Positions 43,157 through 51,004 of a DNA stretch of 64,000 nucleotides are shown in pieces. The DNA lies in NCBI RefSeq assembly GCF_043555985.1, contig NZ_JBIGIC010000013.1:62001-126000 (forward strand), read 5' to 3'. Under the pieces are notes generated by a model that did no database searches, had not been told where the DNA came from, and saw only the letters and a list, made by a program, of their open reading frames with translations. The translations under genes were made by a program, and so were the position numbers. Every line of letters begins with the position of its first letter. Within the stretch, counting starts at the first letter, position 1. Origin of the DNA: Pelomonas candidula. GTDB lineage: Bacteria > Pseudomonadota > Gammaproteobacteria > Burkholderiales > Burkholderiaceae_C.

Positions 43157-45925
43157 TTAGAACTTGTAGTTCGCGCCCACCAGGTAGCTGCGGCCCCACT
43201 GGATGTACTCAAGCGGGCGGTCCTTGGTGCCGGCATAGGTGCGGTAGGCCGCGTTGCCCAGGTTGTTGACCTGTACCAGCAGGCCCAGCCCCTTCATCGG
43301 ACCGTCGTTGAACGTGTAGCCGATCTGCGCGTCGGTGATGCTTTCGCCCACGACGTAGCGCAGCGTGCGGTTGCCGTTGAAGTTGCCGATTTCACCGATG
43401 AAGTCCGAACGCTTGCGCTGGCTGATGCGGGCCTCGAAGCCGTTGATCTCGTAGTAGGCGGTCAGGTTGTACACGCGCTTGGACAGGCCAGGCAGGGCGA
43501 TCGGGCCGCTGCCCACGCTGCTCGCGCTGTCGGGGTCCTTGATCTGGATGTTGCTGTCGTTGAACGTGGCGCTGGCAGTGAAGCCAAAGCCGTTCAGCGA
43601 CGAGCTGACCAGGCTCAGCGGCAGCGACGCGCTGAGCTCCACGCCCTTGAGCGTGCCGCCCGAGCCGTTCAGCGGCGTGCTGAACGTGCCAGTCGGCAGC
43701 GCTGCGGGCTTGCCCGGCTGAGGCACGTACGTGGCCACGAACGCCGACCAGTCGTAGTTGTCGACCGTCTGCTTGTAGATGTAGCTCTTCAGGTCCTTGT
43801 AGTAGGCGGCGGCAGCCACGTAGGCCTTGTTGCCGAAGTACTTTTCCCACGACAGGTCCAACGCATTCGCGCGCCACGGGTCCAGCTTGGGGTTGCCGCC
43901 GGAGCCGCCCGGCTTGCCAGTGGAGCCGTCCACACCGAACGAGATGCCGGCATTCAGCTGATCGACGCGCGGACGCGCCATCTGCTTGGCCAGGCCGAAG
44001 CGCACCGTCTGGTCGTCGGACAGCGACCACGACAGGTTCAGCGCCGGCAGGATGTCGGTGTAGGTCTTGCCGCCGTTGATCGGCTTCACGCTGCTGGAGT
44101 TGCCGTCGTAGTAGTTGGACTGCGAGGACTGGTCCGTCTGCACCACTTGCAGGCCGATGTTGCCGCGCGTCTGCACGCCGAAGGTGGTCGCGTCGATGTT
44201 GCCCTTGACGTACAGCGTCGTCGCCTTCTCCTTCACCTGCCAGCGATTCGGGATCTGCCAGCTCTCGGTCTCCACCGGGTTGAAGGTCATGTACTTGGCC
44301 ACCGCGCCCGGCACGTTCCACGCCGGGATGGTGCCCAGGCCGGCGAAGCCCAGGTTCACCGGGCTGTACTGGAACTCGGAGCCGATCGCCGTCACACCCT
44401 GGGAACCCAGGTTGATGGCGCCCTCAGGCTGACGCTTCTTCTTGGAACGGTCCGTGTAGGTCAGGCCACCCTCGAAGTCGGAGAACCAGCTCGACAGCGA
44501 CGCCGGCGCCGGCAGGCTGCCCAGCAGCTTGAAGCCGGTCAGCTCGTCCTTCACGCTCGGCGTCTTGCCCCAGCCCGAACCGTAGATCGTGTTCTGCAGG
44601 TAGAGCTTGGTCGGGTCGGAGTAGCTCATGCCCGGCACGATCTGCGAGAAGCCGTCCGACGTCATTGCAAGCTTGACGCTGTCCAGCACGGCAGGCGTTA
44701 CGCCGCCGACCGACAGGAGCTGAGAGTTGTTCTCGAGGCTGATTTCGTTGCGGGTGGCGTGCGAATAGTTCAGGTCGGTGGTCACCGACGCACCGTTCTC
44801 GAACTTGACCTTGTTGTTCCAACCGGCAGCAACGATCTCGTCGTTGCGCTTGTTGTACATGCCACGCACCAGAGGGTAGGCATTCACCAGCGTGCCGCCG
44901 GTCAGCGTACCGTTGGCGTTGACGGTGACATTGGTCCAGCTCAGCGGAATGTTGTTCTTGTTGCTGTCTTGGCCGGCCCAGCCGGTGCTGATCTCGATCT
45001 GGTTGGCCGTGTCTTCCTGCTTGGCCTTGGTCCAGAAGGCATCGACGACGCTCGTCCAGTTCTTGCTCGGGCGGAACTCGATCGTGGCCATCAACGCGTC
45101 ACGCTCGTTCTTGCCGGTGCGGCGCAGCGCCTTGATGCCACCCGACGAGAACGTGTTGGCCGGCAGGCCGGTATGGGAGCCCTGATCCGTGCCCCAGGGC
45201 TCGTACAGGCCGACCTGTTCTTCCTGGACCGGCGTCTCCTGGTGGGCGTAGCCGATGGACACGCCAACGGTGCGGTTGGCGAACTGGTCGATGTAGCTGG
45301 CGCTGATGCGGTTGCCGTTGGCGCTGGAGTTGGCCGCCGAGCCCAGCGAGTTGTGCGAGCCGCGCACGTTCACGTTCATCACGCGGCTGCCGAAGTTCAG
45401 CGGGCGCACCGTCTGCATGTCGATGGTGCCCGACAGGCCCTGGCCCACGAGGCCGGCGTCCGGCGTCTTGTAGATCACGACGCCGCTCAGCAGCTCGGAC
45501 GGGTACTGGTCGAACTCGACGCTGCGGTTGTCACCGGTGGACACCAGCTCGCGGCCGTTGAGCAGCGTCGTCGCGAAGTCGGGCGACAGGCCGCGGACCG
45601 AGATCACCTGCGCGCGGCCAGCCACGCGCTGGGCAGACAGGCCCGGCAGGCGGGCGATGGACTCGGCGATGCTGACGTCAGGCAGCTTGCCGATGTCTTC
45701 GGCCGAAACGGCCTCGACGATGTTGTCCGAATTCTTCTTGACGGAGATCGCGGCCTCGATGCCCTTGCGGATGCCGGTGACGGTCACCGTTTCCAGTTGC
45801 TGGGGCTGAGCCTCCTGGGCGGTCGCGGCGGCTGCGGCGATCAGCAGCGTGCAGCCGATGGCGACGGGACTGATGCGGAACGAGGCGACGGCTTGAGAGC
45901 CGCGCTTGTCTTTGGTCAAGGTCAT
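43157..45925 (-). CDS. TonB-dependent outer membrane receptor (carbohydrate-uptake type)
   Basis: The 922-residue receptor has a signal peptide (to about residue 36, ending AAAAATAQ), a TonB-box-like LETVTVTGIRKGIEAAISVKKNSDNIVEAVSAEDIGKLPDVSIAESIARLPGLSAQRVAGRAQVISVRGL plug, and a long beta-barrel ending in the outer-membrane signature YLVGANYKF. The plug wording is that of the TIGR01782 Xanthomonas/Caulobacter-type receptors, which usually import oligosaccharides. A clear AGAGGAGA ribosome site precedes the ATG at 45925. Upstream lie a palindrome (46022-46041) and a HexR-like site, and the next genes are glucokinases, so a glucose-containing saccharide is the likely cargo (inference). Confidence 0.92.
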   Translation of the reverse strand: MTLTKDKRGSQAVASFRISPVAIGCTLLIAAAAATAQEAQPQQLETVTVTGIRKGIEAAISVKKNSDNIVEAVSAEDIGKLPDVSIAESIARLPGLSAQRVAGRAQVISVRGLSPDFATTLLNGRELVSTGDNRSVEFDQYPSELLSGVVIYKTPDAGLVGQGLSGTIDMQTVRPLNFGSRVMNVNVRGSHNSLGSAANSSANGNRISASYIDQFANRTVGVSIGYAHQETPVQEEQVGLYEPWGTDQGSHTGLPANTFSSGGIKALRRTGKNERDALMATIEFRPSKNWTSVVDAFWTKAKQEDTANQIEISTGWAGQDSNKNNIPLSWTNVTVNANGTLTGGTLVNAYPLVRGMYNKRNDEIVAAGWNNKVKFENGASVTTDLNYSHATRNEISLENNSQLLSVGGVTPAVLDSVKLAMTSDGFSQIVPGMSYSDPTKLYLQNTIYGSGWGKTPSVKDELTGFKLLGSLPAPASLSSWFSDFEGGLTYTDRSKKKRQPEGAINLGSQGVTAIGSEFQYSPVNLGFAGLGTIPAWNVPGAVAKYMTFNPVETESWQIPNRWQVKEKATTLYVKGNIDATTFGVQTRGNIGLQVVQTDQSSQSNYYDGNSSSVKPINGGKTYTDILPALNLSWSLSDDQTVRFGLAKQMARPRVDQLNAGISFGVDGSTGKPGGSGGNPKLDPWRANALDLSWEKYFGNKAYVAAAAYYKDLKSYIYKQTVDNYDWSAFVATYVPQPGKPAALPTGTFSTPLNGSGGTLKGVELSASLPLSLVSSSLNGFGFTASATFNDSNIQIKDPDSASSVGSGPIALPGLSKRVYNLTAYYEINGFEARISQRKRSDFIGEIGNFNGNRTLRYVVGESITDAQIGYTFNDGPMKGLGLLVQVNNLGNAAYRTYAGTKDRPLEYIQWGRSYLVGANYKF

Positions 45926-46021
45926 GAATGTCTCCTCTGGTTCATTGGAAAACCGCTTGGCCCTCGGCGTGCCGCCGGGGCGGCGACGCACATCTTTTGG
46001 GCGAGAACCCAACGTCTCGGC

Positions 46022-46041
46022 CTAGTTTGTATCAAAACTAG
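46022..46041. promoter_or_regulatory. Perfect palindromic operator candidate CTAGTTT-N6-AAACTAG
   Basis: CTAGTTT (46022-46028) and AAACTAG (46035-46041) form 7-bp perfect arms around GTATCA, 97 bases upstream of the receptor ATG. The size and symmetry fit a dimeric repressor or activator such as a LacI- or GntR-type sugar regulator, but no such gene is adjacent in the window. Confidence 0.5.
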
Positions 46042-46180
46042 ATTTTCCTCCGCACCTGCGTAAACCCTAGACGTTGCGAAGAAACGACCTGATTTCGACA
46101 GAAAACTAAGGGAAAACCAGCATGCAAAAGGCGATCATTCGCAATGGCGACTCCGTAGAAACCAAAACAAGACGCAAATC

Positions 46181-46195
46181 TGTAGCTCAACTACA
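46181..46195. promoter_or_regulatory. Candidate HexR-binding site upstream of the TonB-dependent receptor
   Basis: TGTAG-CTCAA-CTACA is a 15-bp palindrome that agrees with the HexR (RpiR-family) consensus as I remember it, a TGTARTnnnAYTACA-like pattern. It matches two sites near the glk/hexR divergent promoters in this window (47479-47493 and 47604-47618). It lies 256 bases upstream of the receptor ATG. Confidence 0.6.
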
Positions 46196-46390
46196 TAGCC
46201 AATCAAAGATGCCGCGACACCACAAAACATGAGGTGGTACGCAAGCATGTGACGAACAGGCAGGGCTGCGCCGACCGGGCGCGGCACGCGCGAACGGTCG
46301 GCAGGCAAGGAAGACGGGAGATGGACGCCGGGCCGTCACGCGGCGCGGCGGAGACCCCTCAGGCCGGCGGGCACCGCCCGCCGTGACGCG

Positions 46391-47383
46391 TCAGGCGTCG
46401 GCCTGCTCGAGCGCCAGCGAGGCGCCGGAAAGGGCTGCCAGCGTGTCGGTGATGAGGGAGGTGGGAATGCCGTCGACGAAGGTGTGCAGACGCCCCTTGG
46501 CCTCGAAGCGGGCACGGAATTGCGACTTGAAGAAGTAGTCGCCCAGGCGCGGCACGATGCCGCCGCCAATGAAGACGCCACCGCGCGAACCCAGCGTCAG
46601 CGCCACGTTGCCGGCGAAGCTGCCCAGCAGGCCGCAGAACAGCTCCAGCGTGCGAGCGCAGGCCGGCGATTCACCGCTCAAGCCGCGCGCGACGATCTGG
46701 TCGGCCGGCAGAGCGGCCACATCCTCACCCTGCCCCAGCGCGGCGGCCACCGAGCGGCACAACACGGGCAGACCGATGCCGGACAGGAAGCGCTCGGCCG
46801 ACACGTGCGGAAACTCCTTGCGAGCCGCAGCCAGCACGGCGCTTTCGAAATCGTCGCCCGGCGCCAGCGTGGCATGGCCACCTTCGCCCGGCAGCGTCAG
46901 CCACAGGCCGGGCGCGCGGATGACACCGCCCACACCCAGCCCCGTGCCCGGGCCGATGACCGCCAGCACCGTGCCCACGGGCACCTCACCGGTCACCGCA
47001 GGCGCGTCGCCCCACGCACGCAGCTGATGGGCCTGCAGCCGCGGCAGCGACAAGGCCTGGGCCTCGAAGTCGTTCAGGCACAGAAAGGTCTTCAGGCCCA
47101 GCTCCGCCTGCGTGCCGGAGCGGGAGAAATCCCAGGCGCCGTTGGTCAGCGCGATGCGGTCGCCACGCACGGGCGTGGCCAGCGCGAACGCGGCACTTTG
47201 CGGCGCAGGCTCGCCGGCCGGCTTGCCGGCGAGGTAGGCCCGCACGGCCGCCGCGGGGCCGGCCGTGCCCGCCACCGACAGCACGCGAACATCCTCCACT
47301 GCTGCGCCGGGGCCAGGCACCGTGCCAAAGCGGGCGTTGGTGCCGCCGATGTCAGCTACGAGCCAGGGATAAGGCGCGCTCAT
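46391..47383 (-). CDS. glk: Glucokinase
   Basis: The 330-residue enzyme phosphorylates glucose to glucose-6-phosphate with ATP. It has the Glk-family phosphate loop VADIGGTNARFG near residue 10, catalytic LNDFEAQALSLP near 103, AVIGPGTGLGVGGVI near 140, the EGGHATL motif near 166, and GGVFIGGGIVPRLGDYFF near 268. I chose the ATG at 47383 (MSAPYPWLVADIGGTNARF); the frame opens 69 bases earlier. It is divergent from a second glucokinase fused to HexR, and a HexR-like palindrome lies about 96 bases upstream. Confidence 0.93.
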   Translation of the reverse strand: MSAPYPWLVADIGGTNARFGTVPGPGAAVEDVRVLSVAGTAGPAAAVRAYLAGKPAGEPAPQSAAFALATPVRGDRIALTNGAWDFSRSGTQAELGLKTFLCLNDFEAQALSLPRLQAHQLRAWGDAPAVTGEVPVGTVLAVIGPGTGLGVGGVIRAPGLWLTLPGEGGHATLAPGDDFESAVLAAARKEFPHVSAERFLSGIGLPVLCRSVAAALGQGEDVAALPADQIVARGLSGESPACARTLELFCGLLGSFAGNVALTLGSRGGVFIGGGIVPRLGDYFFKSQFRARFEAKGRLHTFVDGIPTSLITDTLAALSGASLALEQADA

Positions 47384-47478
47384 GCCTGCACTCCGCAGAG
47401 CAGTGAGAAAGGATGAAAGTTCAGAGGAAGGGCTTGGGCAGACACTGGGCAAAAGGGTGAAATTTCGGCGCGGCGGAC

Positions 47479-47493
47479 GGTAGCAAAACTACA
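47479..47493. promoter_or_regulatory. Candidate HexR-binding site upstream of glk
   Basis: GGTAG-CAAAA-CTACA differs from a perfect TGTAG/CTACA palindrome only at the first base. It lies 96 bases upstream of the glucokinase ATG (47383) in the divergent promoter region. It belongs to the set of three similar sites in this locus. Confidence 0.55.
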
Positions 47494-47603
47494 TCACTTT
47501 CACAATACAGGCTCACCCCAGCGGTCAGAAAACGGTCCGGGAATCGCTTTCATCATTCCCCATGTTGCCCTTCTCCCTGGGGAAACTCGACTGCAAAACT
47601 GGC

Positions 47604-47618
47604 TGTAGTGAAGCTACA
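47604..47618. promoter_or_regulatory. Candidate HexR-binding site upstream of the glk-hexR fusion gene
   Basis: TGTAG-TGAAG-CTACA is a perfect 5-5-5 palindrome 104 bases upstream of the fusion gene ATG (47722). Its position suggests autoregulation of hexR. HexR of proteobacteria is released from such sites by the Entner-Doudoroff intermediate KDPG; that is family knowledge. Confidence 0.65.
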
Positions 47619-47721
47619 ACCGGTTCCGCGCCTCCGGCCGCCCTGCCCCTCCCGGGCGCCCTCACCGGCCTGCTGAATAATCCGCCGGTTTCCCTCCTTC
47701 CTGGTTTCCCGCCCCGCGCCC

Positions 47722-49644
47722 ATGCCCCGTTTCGACAGCCCCCGACTGCTTGCCGACATCGGCGGCACCTATGCCCGCTTCGCACTGGAGACCGGCCCCG
47801 GCGAATTCACGCAGATGGCCTCGCTGCGCTGCGCCGACCATGCCGACTTCCACGCCGCCGTGCGAGCCTATCTGGCGGGACTGAGCTGGCAGGACGGAGC
47901 ACCGCAGCAGATCGCTCACGCCGCCATCGCGATAGCCAACCCGGTCGAGGGCGACCGGGTTCGCATGACCAACTACCACTGGCAGTTCTCCATCGACGAG
48001 ATGCGCCAGCGCCTGGGGCTGGACACCCTCGTCGTCGTCAACGACTTCACGGCGCTGGCCATGGCACTGCCGCGACTGGCCGAGGTGGATGTGCGCCAGG
48101 TCGGCGGCGGCCAGGCGCGCCGCCCCAGCGTCATCGGCCTGCTGGGCGCCGGCACGGGCCTGGGCGTGTCGGGCCTGATCCCGGCCGGCGAAGGCTGGAT
48201 CGCGCTGGGCACCGAGGGCGGCCACGTCAACTTCGGGCCACGCGACCAGCGGGAGATGGACATCCTGAAGTTCGCCTGGAAAACGCTGGACCCGGCCTTC
48301 GGTCATGTGTCCTACGAACGCCTGATCTCCGGCCCCGGCCTGGAACTGATCTACCGCGCGCTGGCCGACCGCAACGGCGTGGCCGACGCACCTGCACTCC
48401 TGGCGCCCGCCATCACGCAGAAGGCGCTGGACGACCATGACGCACTGTGCCTGGAGACGCTGGAGGTCTTCTGCGGCCTGCTCGGCACCGCCGCGGCCAA
48501 CCTGGCCGTGACGCTGGGATCGCTGGGCGGCATCTACATCGGCGGCGGCATCGTGCCGCGGCTGGGCGAGTATTTCGACCGCAGCCCGTTCCGCGAGCGC
48601 TTCGAGGACAAGGGGCGTTTTCGCGAGTACGTGTCGGCCATCCCGACCTTCGTCATCACGGCCGAGCATGCGACGTTCAAGGGCGCGTCGGCCATCCTCG
48701 AGAACCAGCTGCGCAACCTGCAGGCGTCGCCCGGCTCGGCCATCCTGGGCCAGATCCGCCGCGCGCGCAGCGAGCTGTCGCCGGCCGAGCTGCGCGTGGC
48801 CGACCTCGTGCTGGCCCAGCCGCGCTCGGTGCTGAACGACCCCATCGCCGAGATCGCCCGCGCCGCCGGCGTCAGCCAGCCCACGGTCATCCGCTTCTGC
48901 CGCTCGCTGGGCTGTGAAGGCCTGTCGGACTTCAAGCTGCGCCTGGCCTCCGGCCTGACGGGCACCGTGCCGGTCACGCACACCCAGGTCAACACCAACG
49001 ACTCCATGCTGGAGCTGGGCGCCAAGGTGCTGGGCAACACGGCCAGCGCCATCCTGCAGGTGCGCAGCCACCTGAACCGCGACACCATCGACCGCGCGAC
49101 CGAGATGCTGCTGGCCGCCGGCCGCATCGAGTTCTTCGCGCTGGGCCACTACAGCGTCGTCGCGCAGGACGCGCAGTTCAAGTTCCTGCGCTTCGGCATG
49201 CCCTGCGGCGCCTACACCGACCCGCGGCTGCAGCTGCTCGCGGCCGACGTGCTGCGCGAGGGCGACGTGGCCGTCGTCATCAGCAGCGGCGGGCGGCTGC
49301 CTGAGCTGCTGAACGTCGTCGAGCGCGCGCAGGAGCGCGGCGCCAAGGTCGTGGCCATCACGGCCAGCCAGAGTCCGCTGGCCAAGAAGGCCGACGTGAC
49401 ACTGATCGTCGACCACGTCGAGGACATCGAGACCCACCTGCCGATGGTCAGCCGCATCCTGCACCTGCTGGTCATCGACATCCTGGCCGTGGGCGTGGCG
49501 ATGCGCCGCAATCCCGAGAGCATTGCGGCGCTGGGCGACGGCGCCGAGGAAGACGTGAGCAAGCCAACACGCGGCGCGAGCACAGCGGCGCCGGGCGTCA
49601 GCATGGCGTCGCCGCTGGCGCGGCTGACATCGCACAGCCGCTGA
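47722..49644 (+). CDS. Bifunctional glucokinase / HexR (RpiR-family) transcriptional regulator
   Basis: The 640-residue protein is a fusion. Residues 1-335 are a full glucokinase (LLADIGGTYARF near 9, VVNDFTALAMALP near 106, GLLGAGTGLGVSG near 139, GTEGGHVNFG near 163, GGIYIGGGIVPRLGEYF near 269). Residues about 340-640 are a HexR-type regulator with an HTH_6 domain (IAEIARAAGVSQPTVIRFCRSLGCEGLSDFKLRLA, 375-409) and a sugar-phosphate SIS domain (about 455-595, with VVISSGGRLPELLNVVERA). Such glk-hexR fusions are known in Burkholderiales. It would couple glucose phosphorylation to control of the Entner-Doudoroff genes. A HexR-like site lies upstream, suggesting autoregulation. Confidence 0.93.
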   Translation: MPRFDSPRLLADIGGTYARFALETGPGEFTQMASLRCADHADFHAAVRAYLAGLSWQDGAPQQIAHAAIAIANPVEGDRVRMTNYHWQFSIDEMRQRLGLDTLVVVNDFTALAMALPRLAEVDVRQVGGGQARRPSVIGLLGAGTGLGVSGLIPAGEGWIALGTEGGHVNFGPRDQREMDILKFAWKTLDPAFGHVSYERLISGPGLELIYRALADRNGVADAPALLAPAITQKALDDHDALCLETLEVFCGLLGTAAANLAVTLGSLGGIYIGGGIVPRLGEYFDRSPFRERFEDKGRFREYVSAIPTFVITAEHATFKGASAILENQLRNLQASPGSAILGQIRRARSELSPAELRVADLVLAQPRSVLNDPIAEIARAAGVSQPTVIRFCRSLGCEGLSDFKLRLASGLTGTVPVTHTQVNTNDSMLELGAKVLGNTASAILQVRSHLNRDTIDRATEMLLAAGRIEFFALGHYSVVAQDAQFKFLRFGMPCGAYTDPRLQLLAADVLREGDVAVVISSGGRLPELLNVVERAQERGAKVVAITASQSPLAKKADVTLIVDHVEDIETHLPMVSRILHLLVIDILAVGVAMRRNPESIAALGDGAEEDVSKPTRGASTAAPGVSMASPLARLTSHSR

Positions 49645-49668
49645 ACCTGGCAAGCAAGTCCTGACCCC

Positions 49669-49687
49669 ACGCGCCCTGCCGGCGCGT
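49669..49687. other. Hairpin after glk-hexR
   Basis: ACGCGCC-CTGCC-GGCGCGT is a perfect 7-bp stem 24 bases after the glk-hexR stop. It lacks a T-tract, so it could protect the transcript end or precede Rho-dependent termination before the efflux operon. Confidence 0.45.
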
Positions 49688-49848
49688 GCATGACTTTCGC
49701 CAAGGTCTTTTTCACTCACGAGGATGCGTCGCATTCGGCCCTGACGCGTCCGGCTTCTTGCTACCCTGCGGCGCGCTCATCAATCAAGCCGGCCCGTTTG
49801 ATCCGGCCGCCGTCCAAAGGGCTCAGACCCCGACGTCCTGGGAGAGAC

Positions 49849-51003
49849 ATGAAAAAGGCTTCGTTCCTGAAACGCTGGCGCCTGCGCCTGATCGTCGTGG
49901 CGGTGCTGGCCACGGGCGCCGCCGGCTGGTGGTTCACGCACCCGACGCCGCCGCCCCCACCGCCGCCCACCGGCGTTGTCGCCTTGGCGGACGTGACCCA
50001 GGCCGTACAGGCCGCCGGCGTGCTGCAGGCCAAGACCAAGGTCGACGTCGGCGCTCAGGTCAGCGGCCAGATCCAGACCATCCACGTCGAGCTGGGCCAG
50101 CAGGTCAGGAAGGGCGACCTGCTCGTCAGCCTCGACCCCGACCTGGCGCGCAGTGACGTGGCCCAGGCCGAGGCCGCCGTCGCCCAGGCCAGCGCCGCGA
50201 TCGACGCCCGCCGCATCGACGCCGACGCCGCGCGCCGCGAACTGAAGCGCCAGCAACGCCTGCTGGCCGGCCAGGCCACGTCGGGCAACGAGGCGGAAAA
50301 GGCCGAGATCGAGCTCGCCAAGATCGAGGCCGACCTGCGCGGCCAGGCCGCCAACCTGCAGCGCCTGCAGGCCGACCTGGACAAGAAGAAGGTCAACCTT
50401 TCCTACACGCGCATCACGGCGCCGATGAACGGCACCGTCGTCAACCTGCCGGTTCAGGTGGGCCAGACGCTGATCTCGGTGCAGGTCACGCCGGTCATCC
50501 TGACGCTGGCCGACCTGGACACCATCACCGTGCGCACCAAGGTGCCCGAGGCCGACATCCAGGCCATCAAGGTGGGCCAGGTGGCACGCTTTTCGACGCT
50601 GTCGGGCGAAGGCAAGCGCTACGAAGGCAAGGTGCGCGTCATCCAGCCGGTGCCGGAGCGTGCGGGCAACGCGGTGTTCTACAACGTGCTGTTCGAGGTC
50701 GACAACCGCGACCGCGCGCTGTTCAGCGACATGACCGTGCAGGTCGACATCGAGACCGGCTCGGTCAGGCAGGTGCTGACCATGCCCATCGTCGCCTTGG
50801 GCGAGCGCGGCAAGGACGGCCGCTTCACGGTGCAAGTGCTGGACGCAGCGAACAAGCAGACGCCGCGCCAGGTGAAAGTGGGCCTGCAGGACGGCGCCAA
50901 GGTGCAGATCCTCGACGGGCTGAAGGCCGGCGAGAAGGTGTTGCTGGCGCCGCCGAGCGGGCCGGACGCGGCGGCATCGGCGGCCAGCGCGGCCAGCAGC
51001 TGA
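49849..51003 (+). CDS. macA: MacA-type periplasmic adaptor of an ABC efflux pump
   Basis: The 384-residue adaptor has an N-terminal membrane anchor (RLRLIVVAVLATGAAGWWFTHP), a polyproline linker (PPPPPPPTG), a lipoyl half-motif (DVGAQVSGQIQTIHVELGQQVRKGDLLVSLDP), an alpha hairpin of about 100 residues rich in Ala, Gln and Lys, the second lipoyl half (YTRITAPMNGTVVNLPVQVGQTL) and a beta-barrel. It links MacB to the outer membrane factor. A GGGAGAG site precedes the ATG at 49849, which I preferred to the ATG at 49690. It is the first gene of a four- or five-gene run. Confidence 0.9.
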   Translation: MKKASFLKRWRLRLIVVAVLATGAAGWWFTHPTPPPPPPPTGVVALADVTQAVQAAGVLQAKTKVDVGAQVSGQIQTIHVELGQQVRKGDLLVSLDPDLARSDVAQAEAAVAQASAAIDARRIDADAARRELKRQQRLLAGQATSGNEAEKAEIELAKIEADLRGQAANLQRLQADLDKKKVNLSYTRITAPMNGTVVNLPVQVGQTLISVQVTPVILTLADLDTITVRTKVPEADIQAIKVGQVARFSTLSGEGKRYEGKVRVIQPVPERAGNAVFYNVLFEVDNRDRALFSDMTVQVDIETGSVRQVLTMPIVALGERGKDGRFTVQVLDAANKQTPRQVKVGLQDGAKVQILDGLKAGEKVLLAPPSGPDAAASAASAASS

Positions 51004-51004
51004 C

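Larger units (their letters stand above)
45926..46390. other. Upstream regulatory region of the TonB-dependent receptor
   Basis: This 465-base gap is noticeably AT-richer between about 46020 and 46235 than the rest of the window, as expected for a regulated promoter. It holds a 20-bp perfect palindrome (46022-46041) and a HexR-like palindrome (46181-46195), listed separately. The part from 46236 to 46390, next to the glucokinase stop, is GC-rich and I see nothing definite in it. Confidence 0.6.
47384..47721. other. Divergent regulatory region between glk and the glk-hexR fusion
   Basis: This 338-base gap contains the start regions of two divergent glucokinase genes. A HexR-like palindrome sits about 100 bases upstream of each ATG (47479-47493 for glk, 47604-47618 for glk-hexR). 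On the minus strand TTGTGA (47501-47506) is a -35-like hexamer placed so that its spacer overlaps the first palindrome, which would suit repression. I see no gene in it. Confidence 0.55.

Noticed and set aside
43157..49644. Bacteroidetes-style polysaccharide utilisation locus
   Set aside because: A TonB-dependent receptor and sugar kinases are present, but there is no SusD-like protein or glycoside hydrolase; it fits a proteobacterial HexR-controlled uptake locus better.
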